From the NCBI GenBank assembly GCA_905250125.1, contig CAJNOL010000088.1, forward strand, positions 1 to 64,000: a DNA stretch of 64,000 nt, read 5' to 3'. This DNA is from Rotaria sordida. Taxonomy: Eukaryota > Rotifera > Eurotatoria > Philodinida > Philodinidae. The position numbers were made by a program, and so were the translations under genes. Below the pieces are notes generated by a model. The model had not been told where the DNA came from. It saw nothing but the letters and a program-made list of their open reading frames with translations, and searched no databases. Below, in pieces: positions 13,111 to 24,700 of the stretch (the stretch's first letter is position 1; every line of letters begins with the position of its first letter).

Positions 13111-15329
13111 ACAAAATGCTACGTCTAGTACTTGAAATTTTTCAATAGAATAAAGTATTTTTATATAAGAAAGATGTTTCAATCAATGGCTTACCATGTT
13201 AAATGAAATGATTATAGACTTTGGTTTTTTCGGTGATAATTCTTGGATAATTGGATAGAGAGCTGATATTATAAAAATGTAATTAGTTTTTATTTTGCAC
13301 ACATATTAATTAAATAGTTGATGATTTTTTCTATTAAAAAAAAAAAATTTTAAATAATCATATGAGATAAATTGAAAGAAAAATGTGAGATCAACGAGCG
13401 TTATGACCCATGAAATAAAAACTGACACGAGAATTCAATGTTTGTAAAAATCAAACTAGTCGAACAAATAAATTTAGTTGAGCATTAACGTAGAGATAAT
13501 TGATGAAGCACTCACAATAGGAAAGAAAAATGTCCTTTTTTTTTTTTAGTTTATAGAGTCGTTGTAATAATAAAATAATTCAAAAGAATCTAAAGCGATG
13601 TAATAGCTATTTATTCCTTTTTCTTTTAATGAAACTTAGCGATAGTTAGCGTTTGACACAAACTGATAATTTGCAATACATTAATGATATTGATTAATGA
13701 TTTATCACTGTCATGAATGTATTACAAAGAATGAACTGATTAACTTTAACAATTCGAATTCATATCAAATCGAAAATATTTAATCAACCGTAAAATACAA
13801 AGTTAGAAGTTGAAAATCAAAAACAAAATGATCGATAAAGTCATATGTTTTTTAATCAAAGAGTTTTCGTATTATAAAAAAAAAAAACTTTATACTGCCT
13901 GTGAAAAAGTAATGCTCGATAGTACTCTTTTTGATCTAGCATTCAAGAGATGAAATAGATTCATTCTGATATATATAAGAAGAAATACATACGAAAAGAA
14001 AATATATAAGATTTGTTTTTACCCATACAAATGTGCGACTCGTGTTAGAGTTTTTTGAAACATATGGTTGATATTATAAGTGTCCCTTCATATTGAATTC
14101 TTTGATTAATGACTGTTCATCTATAGAAAAAAAAAACAAAAACATATGTACATCATTTAGTCATATTCTTTATTTGATATGAATAATTCAGTAACATATT
14201 CATCTTCTTCATTAGCATTTAACTCAAACAATAAGTGTTCTATTGAATATGTAATCACGATTTTTAATGCTACAAATCAATAAGTGAAATATATCTCTCA
14301 TCAACATTCCACATGATTCTCTCTCTTTCTCAATTGATAACTCAATCTATCATCAAATCAAGTAAAAATGTAAGTATCAGTATCGATATGAAATCTTGTC
14401 AAAAAAACATCACGACAAAATATCACATAGATTCAAGCTTAGTCTCTCGTCGAATGTGATTGATCAGACAAATAATAACAGATAATTCAATACCGGCTTA
14501 TCTTCATTCACCAAAAACATAAGTTATCAATATTTTTTACAATTCTATGTTGTACAAACAGAATCTATGATTTCAATAGTCGATCACATTTGACTGAAAT
14601 GATGTCTAAAATTATGTACCAAATAGATTGTTGTAATATTTAAATTATAGCCGAAATTATCTTTTGTTGTGAATTGTTTCCTTTTATTTTGTACATTCAT
14701 TTTACGTATATCAAATAGAATAAACAACGTTTTTTTTATTTACTTAACAGAGTTATTAATCATCAAAATTTCAATAATCAAAGTCCAATGTCACTAAATT
14801 TGATGATTGTACTTTTTTGATCGGGCAAGAAAAAAAAACCTTGAGTACAACTTGTGACTCTGACATAAAAGTGTGAAGTTTCTTTATTATGATGCAGATG
14901 AATTAATAACACATTTTAGATTTTTCGCTGGGAGGTGAATTGAAGAAATTATACAATCAGTTTTTGACATCAACTTTTCATTGTCATGCATCACTGCATT
15001 AGATAACAAATTCAAATGTATATATAAAAAACAATCTATAAGTAAGCATTGTCAACTTCAAGACGAAAAGGTAAGGAAAAACAAGATAAAATCTGCATAT
15101 AACAAGATTCTATTATACTAATGTTATCTCAATATATCAGGAGTTTTTCTAGTTTTGGAATTTTTTTTCTATTCATTTGATAATATTTCAGCTTTATGAT
15201 GTTTTTTTTTCTCATTGAGACTATATTCGTAACTTTCTAAAAGGAATTTCTTGTACAAAAATAAAAATCTTCGATGAATTTATTTCTTTTAGATTTGTGA
15301 CACATCAGAAATTATATTCTTGTATATAA
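11141..15329. other. AT-rich stretch without a recognisable gene
   Basis: This stretch separates the minus-strand gene from the exchanger gene. It contains simple repeats (GATA-type at 11785-11802; TA then TG at 13077-13110) and scattered A/T tracts. No open frame with coding composition was seen on either strand. Promoters for both flanking genes probably lie here, but no specific site can be supported. Confidence 0.5.
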
Positions 15330-18300
15330 ATGGAAGGTAATCATTTAAATTGACAAGCGTAAAAATATGAAATGAGACAATATTTTCTATATTCTAGTTA
15401 TTAATATTACATCATTGAATAAAACTGCAAATAATGAAAGAAAATCAACGGGTTCAATTATTCTCGTTCTATCATTTGCTATATTAATTTCATGTTTATG
15501 CAAAATAATCTTTATTAAATTTCTTCGTCATAAAGTAAATCTTTCTTTTAATATCATTGTTTTATTTCTTGGTTTTCTTATTGGTATAATTGCTACTCAA
15601 ATAAAAGGTGGTGTTAATGAAGATGATTTTCTTCGAGGTGAACTTCAGTTAAGTAAAATAAGTCCTCATTTAATTTATTATATTTTTCTACCATTAATTA
15701 TCTTTGATTCATCATTCAATACTAATGTTAATATTGTTAAACAACAATTTATCACAACATGTTTAGTAGCAGTACCAGGTGTTCTTATTTCAACAGGAAT
15801 TATTACATTATTTGTTGTTTATTTATTTCCATCTGATTATCAATGGTCATGGCGTACAGGTCTCTTATTTGGTAGTATATTAAGTACAACAGATCCAGTA
15901 ACAATTGTTACACTATTACAAGATTGTGGAGCTAGTCATTCATTATCATCATTAATTGAATCTGAATCATTGTTAAATGATGGATTAGTATTTATGCTTT
16001 TTTCAATTTTAGATCGTATGATTGTTGATAGTTCATACACAATTAGACAAATCATCGTTGATATCTTTAGACAGAGTATCGGTAAGACATAAATAGATAT
16101 TTCATGAAATCGATGCGCTACAGAACAGTCGAAAAAGAAAAATACCGAAAATTTCAACTAACAAGACATTATTTATTTTTGACATAATACTAACATTGTA
16201 ATATAGGTCATACAAAAGTCTAAATATAAAAAACGAAAGAAATAGTAGGCTCATTGTTTTCCATTTAGCAACTATAAATGACAAATTCATCTCAATATTC
16301 CATTACATTTATAATATCATGATAATATCGTTCACGAAGATTATCTATACGATTTTGAATAGCAATTGTTTTGCTTTTGTATCAATAATAAACTATAGAG
16401 AATTACACTCAATATTTGCTGGAGACATACCTTTTTTATTTCAATATCTTTCTTTTCAGTTTTTCTACGAGTCTGTCGAGTCCAAAATTTTTGAAGCCAG
16501 ATCTGGACCCGGTCAAAACGTACTTTGAGATTCTCAATGAAATTTTCAAATTGGAGTAGTCGTTCAGAAGATACGGGATCAAGGGGGAAACGGCGGACTT
16601 GAAGTAGAAAAGTACGTCAAAGTACGTCAAAGTAGGCTACTTGAAGTAGCTCAAAGTACCACCCAAGTAGCCCAAAGTAGGAACAAGTAGCTTAAAGTAA
16701 CTTCAAGTAACTTCAGATAAATTTGAAGTTGAAAAATACTTCAAAGTAAGCTACTTCAAGTAACTGAAAGTAACTTGAAGTAGCTTAAAGTAGCTCAAAG
16801 TAACTTCAAGTCCAAAAGTCCGCCGTTTCCCCCTTGTACGGGATACTTTTTTCTAGCTTTTTATATTCGGTGACTAGCACACTCTAGATATTTTTCAGAC
16901 CACTAGAACTCATCGGATCCAAAATTTTCAGATCTAGATCCGACGAGTTCTAACGGTCGATCAGGAAACCAGTTTTATTAATAGAATATTTATCCGAAAA
17001 TTAACGACATGTAATGATTTTCTGACAAAATAGTTCTTATAGTTTAACGAATAAAATAAGCCGATACTTGAATTTCAACTTCTTTTTTTTTTTTCTTACA
17101 GGTGGTCCTTTATTTGGAATAATCTGTGGTTTTCTCTGTGTATTTGTATTAAATCGAATTAATAATGAATTAAAAATTGAAATTACAATAACATTTGGCA
17201 TGACATATTTTATTTTTTATATAGCAGATGCTGCACTCGGTATTTCAGCTGTTCTTTCTCTTATTTCCATGGGTTTATACATGGCTAAACATAAATATTG
17301 TATAAGTACTAATGTTCAATTATCAATGGCTGGTGCATGGGAAATAATCACATTTGTTGTAAATATTCTAATATTTACTATTAGTGGTCTTATTTTAGCA
17401 CATTCATTTGTTGGTATACAAACAAATTTAACTAGTAGAGACATTGGTATAGCTTTAGTACTTTATCTATTAATTCATGTAAGTAGAGCATTAATTGTTG
17501 GTGTATTATATCCAGTAATTACATGGAGTGGAATGCCTTTGAATCGAAAAGAATGTGTGATATTTGCATGGAGTGGTTTACGTGGTCGAACAGCTACAAT
17601 TCTCGTTCTTTTAATCTATTTAGATTCTGAAATTGATTCCGCTACTCGTGAACGTTTTCTTTTTCATATTTCATTGATTGTATTATTTACATTAATTATT
17701 AATGGTGCTAGTAGCAAGTTTTTAGTGAAAATGCTTGGTCTTCATAAAGGTATTGTATCATAAAAACAAACAAACAAAAAAAAAGACTATGTTCAACATT
17801 TAATAACATATTATTTATTTGTAGGAACACCAGAGAGTCAATCTGTATTATTACAAGCATTAAAACATATGCGTAGTCAAACATCAAGACAAATTAATAA
17901 TATGAAAGAAGATATTAATTTTGCTAATGTAGATTGGAAAATATTAAATAATTATTTACCAGAGAAATTACTTGAAGAATTAGATGAAGAACGTGATACA
18001 AATATTCATCAAAAATTATGTGTAACTCCAACACAAACACATGATGATCTTTCATTAGAATCTATTTCAATATATTCAGATCCATTACAAAATCAACATT
18101 ATTCTGATCAAATATCTATTGATAGCATTTATCAATTTGATTTAGACTCATTACCTAATGATCAATATATATTACAACCATTTATTGAACAAATAAATAA
18201 TTCTGATTTAGATTTTGAATGTCATGAAATGAATATGCGAAATGAAATTATCAAAAGATTTTTAACAGCTATGTCAGTTGATTATGAAAAACAATGGTAT

Positions 18301-20696
18301 TTAGGTATGATTCGACGACGAACACTTAGAATACTTATTGAAACTATTGAAGAAGCCAAAGCAAAATTATCACTTAAACGACATTGGCAACTTCTTGTGG
18401 AACATTTTTGTATGCCTTTATGGTTACAATGTTTCGTCAAATTTCATAAAATCAAATACTTAAATATTATAACAGAAAAATTATTATTCAATCATTTAAT
18501 ACTCACTATTGAATTAGCCTTGGGTATGTTTGTTTCTTGTTTCTGTATATATAGATATAATTCATTCACTCATAAAACAATTATAAAAAAAACTCATATC
18601 TTAAAGAATCTAGGAAAATTCAAGGTTGAACATAAAATGTCCTTTACTGTTTAATTGCAAAAATTGAATCCATCAGAATCATCACAGTTCTGACTGGTGG
18701 ACTTGTAGACACTCAAATCAGATTCATATGCATGCAATTTTACAATCTCTAACAAAGAACCTACTGCTGCCACATCGCTTCCGCGACGCCATGGACATCT
18801 TTGGTTACAACGTAATGCGTAATGGAAAATTCGTGAATTTGATTCTTTCGTCAGGGAATAGTTATTAGGGAAATGTCATGATTTTTTTTTTATAAAGTTT
18901 GATCAAAGGTTTCCGAGGTCAAGAAAACTTGACGAAGAAATCGATTACAGATTCAAGATCCTCGACCACGAAAATTTTTGACCAAACTTTATACGAGATC
19001 GTGGTTTCCCTGCAAAAGCTATTTCTTGATGAAAGAATCCAATCAGCGAATATTTCGTTACTATTACTTTGGCAACGCCAAGGACGATGGCTGCCGTCGT
19101 CGAAGCGATCAAAAACGGTACTGTACACTGTCGTTTTGTACAGTCTGCGACTGTAAATTGATGCTTAGTAGATGCAATATTACGAACGTATTTTTTTCGT
19201 GCCGTACACAATTGAGAATGATCGTCAAACAGTCTGAAAATTGAATATCTGACCGTTTAGAATACTATGAAAATACGATTGTAATACTGTGCCAACTAAA
19301 CATCGAAAAAAATCTATTTAAAACGGTCGTTTACGATTGGACTTATTCGACCTAGATGAATAACTTCTCTCCTCTAGAAATGACATTTGTCCTTCTCTTT
19401 TTGATATGAAACAAAAAGAATAAAGATTATTCTATTGTAGCATTTCATTCTGCTAAATCACGTTTGGAAAATATGCTTACAAAATTTCCTGAATTTGCAA
19501 ATATTGATAATTATATTATAAATAATGTTCTTAACGAAGCAAAAATGTTAAGAGTACGTGCATCACTCGTATTACATGATTTACAACATTCATATAAAAA
19601 ATGTTGGACAATTGAAATGACAAAACGATGTGCTCAAATGTTATTAAAATATGAATCTGTAGCTATTGTTCAATTATATGAAACGGGCATGCTTAATGAA
19701 AATGAATATACACATATTCTTAAACTTATTCAAAAGAAACTTTTTCATTTAGAACATTGCTATTTTATGGGTGTTCCAAAAATACATTTAAATCGAGAAC
19801 AAGATAGTCCATTTGATAATCTTTCATTATTTGTTAATTTAACCGAAGATGAAAAAGTATATTTTAAAGAATTATTAGAAACACGACATAGATGGTTTCA
19901 ACCTGGTGAAATTCTCCTACGACAAGGTTATATGACAACAGAAGCTTATTTAATTATACGTGGAATTGTTGAATGTTCCGAAGATCTTTTGACATGTTAC
20001 AGATCAGGTCATATTATTGGTATTGATGCATTATTTGATAAAAGTTCATCAGTATCAAATCGAACTTATCGAGCTGAAAGTAGTATTGTTGAAGCTTATA
20101 CAATTGATGAATCAATACTTAATATGTTTTTATCAAATGTTAAAATGACTCGATTAATTTATAATGAAATAGCTCTTCATATGCTTATCAATATGTATCA
20201 ACAACCAATACATTTATTAAATTATGCACAAATAAAAGTTCTCTTAGATGAATATGCTATATTTTATCAAAATGAAATTGATCATGATCTAATGACAATT
20301 CAACTTAAACGAAACGAACGACTCTTTCTTCTCGTAGGTACAGTACAAAGAGAAGAAGATGATTACTTTATGGATGGTCCACAATTGGTAACCGTTAATC
20401 AATTGACATCATTCTATTGTAGTTTAGATAAGTTATGTATTGCTTATACATGGACATTAGAAAACGAACAAGAATGTTTACAAATCGTACGATCATTTAC
20501 AACTAGTTTTCGATTGTCGGATTCAAGTCAAGTCAAAGCAAATACAACAATGATTTATCCATCATATTCAGGCTATACGACAGAATTTACTCCACAATAT
20601 CATTCTTTAATACAAGTTGCACGATCAGCTGCTCTTATGAGTAATATTGAATTGATTCCTATGGAAATAACAGATCTTTATCATGAGAAAACGTAA
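15330..20696 (+). CDS. Na+/H+ exchanger with C-terminal cNMP-binding-like domain (SOS1/SLC9C type)
   Basis: Five exons join in frame: 15330-15336, 15398-16081, 17102-17749, 17825-18523 and 19441-20696, giving 1097 residues. The start is an ATG with only seven coding bases before donor GTAATC; it restores MEVINITSLNKTANNERK. The N-terminal part is polytopic. It carries the exchanger signatures TTDPVTIV (Asp ~168) and ESESLLNDG (Asn-Asp ~196-197), and later WSGLRGRTATILVL. A cytosolic helical linker follows. Residues ~815-910 resemble a cyclic-nucleotide-binding fold (RWFQPGEILLRQGYMTTEAY). Plant SOS1 and animal sperm SLC9C both pair an exchanger with such a domain, but SLC9C inserts a four-helix voltage sensor between them. 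None is seen here, so the layout is closer to SOS1. The expected activity is electroneutral Na+/H+ exchange at the plasma membrane. The usual phosphate-binding Glu of the cNMP pocket is not evident (GIDAL), so ligand binding is uncertain. Confidence 0.88.
16580..16836. mobile_element. hAT-like MITE in exchanger intron 2 (8-bp target duplication)
   Basis: A 257-bp element has perfect 21-bp terminal inverted repeats. The left end starts CAAGGGGGAAACGGCGGAC and the right end is its complement ending GTTTCCCCCTTG. It is flanked on both sides by the 8-bp duplication TACGGGAT (16572-16579 and 16837-16844). The inside is an array of AAGTAGCTCAAAGTA-like words. It has no coding capacity. An 8-bp duplication with CARGG-type ends is typical of hAT elements. 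Confidence 0.88.
18881..18994. repeat. Short inverted repeat in exchanger intron 4
   Basis: Arms of about 33 bp (left ATAAAGTTTGATCAAAGGTT, right ending TTTGACCAAACTTTAT) surround a short loop. A diverged longer relative with the same arm sequence lies at 48841-49104, so this is a dispersed foldback repeat. It sits in the 917-bp intron 4, much longer than this gene's 61- and 75-bp introns. Confidence 0.6.
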
Positions 20697-20799
20697 TTTG
20701 GTTTTTTAAATATTTATTGACGATAAAATATTTATTTATGCTTTTATCAGTTTCTGAGCAACATATTATTTTCTTCAATTGATATAAAAATATCGTTTT

Positions 20800-20805
20800 A
20801 ATAAA
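20800..20805 (+). terminator. Poly(A) signal of the exchanger gene
   Basis: AATAAA lies about 100 bp after the stop codon in AT-rich sequence followed by T-rich stretches. It is the first canonical hexamer downstream. Confidence 0.45.
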
Positions 20806-21753
20806 TCATACAATCATTATTTAGTTCTCTTTTAGAAAATATATGTGCACTTACAAACAGATGAGATTGGTTCGCATTTTTTGAAACGGAACCGAATCGA
20901 TTCCATTTCTGGTGCTTACATATCTTTCAAAACAAAATCAATGGTTTCTAATTTTTTTTTTTGAGATATTTTTGAATAAATTTAAATTAGTTCTTGATAG
21001 ACATGTGATAAAACATCTATTGCTAAAGGAATACAAAACTAGTAAATTGATCACAAAAAAATGAAACAATTTCAATCATGCTATTCAATGTTATATTGAA
21101 CATAGAGCATTGATGATTAAAATTTACTGGACATAATATAAAACAGAAAGTTTTAACCATATGTTGTTGCTTCAGATTGTTGATGTTGGTAATATTTTCA
21201 AATACAAATTCAATATAGTAAATGATACTTCCGATAATCTATTTAATATAATAGAATATTCTTTTGATTTCATTTTCTTCGCTTCTCGACGAATAACATG
21301 TGCTGTGATATGACATTTTTGTTTTTGAACACTACTCTAGCGACATCTTTAAATAATTTATTCCTAATTTCATTAAAATAACTAGTTTTACACTGTAAAA
21401 CTGTGAAACAGTATTTAAAAAAACACTAAATTTATGATCGATTAAAGGAAATCTTTATGAATGGATGGTTTGATTCATCCATATTCTATTCAAAAAATAT
21501 ATTATGGATTTTAGACCGTTGTCTAATGTTAGGCCTCCTACCAGTTATCTTGAACATATAATAACAAGTTCATTAAGCACATTGTAAAGACCATTAGTTT
21601 TTCTTCTAAAAAATATAATGCTCCAATTGCCAATTATTTTCATTGAAAACTAAAACTAATATTAGTTCATATAATTTCATTTTTTTTTCTTCTATTTTAG
21701 ATCCTGTACATTGTTTTCTGAACAAATTTTAATTGATATATCCACATTAAATA
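20806..21753. other. Intergenic stretch, exchanger to SMC6
   Basis: AT-rich with no coding-like frame. A TTCTATTTTAG acceptor-like sequence at 21690-21700 suggests that SMC6 has an intron in its 5' untranslated region. Confidence 0.4.
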
Positions 21754-24700
21754 ATGCCCAAACGTGGCTCTTCGACATCTGGTACCGTTGCAGTTGTACC
21801 ACATAAAAAACAGAAAAATATTGAACTAACAAATGGTCACCATGATAAAGAACAAGATGAAAATTTGCCACCAAATCATAGCACTTATTTATCTCAATGT
21901 TTTAAAGAAAATCTTGATGTAAATATTGTTTTGTTTTTCAGTATCAACTATTAAACTAATCATTAATTCATATTAATTATTTTCTAGTTACATAAAAATG
22001 CTGGTTCTATTCTTAGAATTAGTGTAAAAAATTTTATGTGTCATACATTTCTTGAATTTGATTTTAATGAAAATCTTAATATGGTTATTGGCAATAATGG
22101 GAGTATGTTTTTTCTTTTTTATCAAATAAAACGAATTTCATTCTTTTAAAATAAACTAATTTTAAGGTGGTAAATCTGCAGTAATGAATGCAATCACATT
22201 GACTTTAGGTGGTCGTGCAACAAGTACAAGTCGTTGTTCGAATATTGGTCGTTTTATTCAACATGGCAAAAGGTAAATATTCTAATGTTATTTGGCTTTT
22301 TTATTGATTAGTTTAAACTTTTGTTCCTTTTTTTTTAGTTTTGCTGAAATATGTGTTGTTTTATGTAATCAAGGTCTTGAAGCAATTGATATCGAACGTT
22401 TCGGTCGAGCCATTACAATTATACGTAAAATAACAATCAAAGGTAGCAGTCATTATCTAGTTAAAAATGAATATGGTTAGTTATTGATACTTTTATATTC
22501 ATTTTTTTTCTACAAAAATATCTCTTTCACGTTTTTTTTTTAATTAGATAAAATAGTCTCCGATAGAAAAGATACAATTGATACAATAGTTGCACATTTT
22601 AATATTCAAGTTGATAATCCAATGTGTATGCTTAATCAAGATATAGCAAAAAATTTTCTTAATACAAAAAGTATAAAAGAAAAATACAATGTAAGAATTT
22701 TAAGTGTTAATTATTTTGAATTTAAAAATATACTTCTCACTTTTTTAAAAGATTTATTTTCTAAAAAACTTCTTGTTTTTTGTTTCAGTTTTTTTTAAAA
22801 GCAACACAATTACAAAAAATGGTTGAAGATCTTCAAGAAAATACCGTTGAAATTCGTAATGCAAAAACTTTACTTACTGATCATGTGAAAGTAAAAATAA
22901 CTGATATTTCTAATTAATTTTTCGATTTTCTAATTAAACTAATAATAAATAGAAAAGAAAAGAAATTCAAGTACAAAAAGAAGATCTTGAAGCTCAATTA
23001 AAATTTGCTGAATCAATACGTGATGCAAAAGCAAATGCTGATAATCTTCGAGGACAACTTGAATGGGCTGAAGTAATCAATCTTGAAAATGTAAATAATC
23101 GTTTTTTTTGCTTTTTATTTATATTAATTAAAATTTATACGATTTAAGACATTAGCCGAAACAGAAAAAAAAGTTGCCGATGATCAATATGCTGTTCAAG
23201 AGTATATGAAAAAACGTGATGCATTAATAGTTTGTTATTTTATTTTTTTCTTTTTCGATTTAATTTTTCTTTGTTTTTATTTTTTGATTAAAATAAATAG
23301 GAAGATATGAAAAATGAAAAAACAAAACGTGATGAATTACTTCGTAAAGCACAAGAAGTTGCAAATAATGCGATTGAAGAAAAACGTATTCATGATGATC
23401 TTGAACGACGAATGAAATTATTTAATAAAGAAAAACGAGATTTATTACATGAAGTTAATAAATTAGAAAAAGAACTTCAAATTCAAAATGAATTAAAGAA
23501 AAAATTTCAAAATAAAACCGATGAATTGCGTCGAAAGTACAAAATTTCTGTTTTATCGATTATTATCATTGTTTTTTTTTTTGTTTAAATTTCTCTTAGA
23601 GCAACAGCTAATAATGATTATGATAAAGTTTATAAACGTATAGATGAATTACAAATTTTAATTGCTGAACAACGACAAATACTATCAATGAAAGAAAATG
23701 AACAAGTTAATTTTCGACAATTATATGATGATGAACGTCAAAGTCTATTTGATGATCAATCAGTTCTAAAACAACATGAAGATTCTTTACGTCGACGACG
23801 TGCTATTATTCAACAACTTAAAGCAGCTAAACAAGATCGTGTAACAATTTATGGACGTTATACAATTTCTATACTTAAAGAAATTGAAAAACAAGCTCAT
23901 CGATTTAAACAAATACCTATTGGACCTGTTGGTAAGATTTTGTTTTTTTTTAAATTAAATCAAAAGATATTAATGAAATTTAAATGTAAAATTGGATGAT
24001 CGTCTTACAAAGATTTTAAAATCATATTCAGAAAGAACATAAAATCCTGATTCTTATTATGATAGAGTAAAGGATGTAAATGAAAAGATCCAATTAACTT
24101 ATTATAGAAATATTAATACAATCATATTTAAGAAAATCTAAATTAGAGAAAAATATTTTTAGGTAAACATATTCGTCTAGTTGATCGAAAATGGGCTATT
24201 GCGATTGAACAAGCTATTGGAAATGCTATATCAGGTTATCTTTGTTCATGTCGTGAAGATGAAAGAGTTCTTCTTGAAATTCTTTCACGTTGTGTACCAG
24301 CACACGAAATGGACTATCGACCAAGTGTTACCGGTAAAAAAAAATCTTTTGCTTTTTATTTTATTTAATTAAATGATATTTAATAGTAATGAAATACCAA
24401 TCAAAAGTCTATCAAAATCTTCGAGTAACTATCGTTGTCTTCTTTTTTTTTGCATTAATATATTAGAGAATTTTCTTTTTTTAGTTACCTCCATCGAATT
24501 TTACAACAATTTTATCAATGCTTGATATTGATAATCCAACAGTTGCTTGTTTTTTAATTGATCAGGTTTATTTTAATGTTCATTATTTTGTTTTTATTTA
24601 AATATAGATAAATTCTAGGGACGTATTGAACAAAGAATTCTTATGGATAATTATGAAACTGCTCGTCGTATTATGGAAAAAAGTGCTCCACCAAATTGTT

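Noticed and set aside
15936-16290. Minus-strand open frames inside the exchanger gene
   Set aside because: Shadows of exchanger exon 2 and intron sequence, with no independent support.
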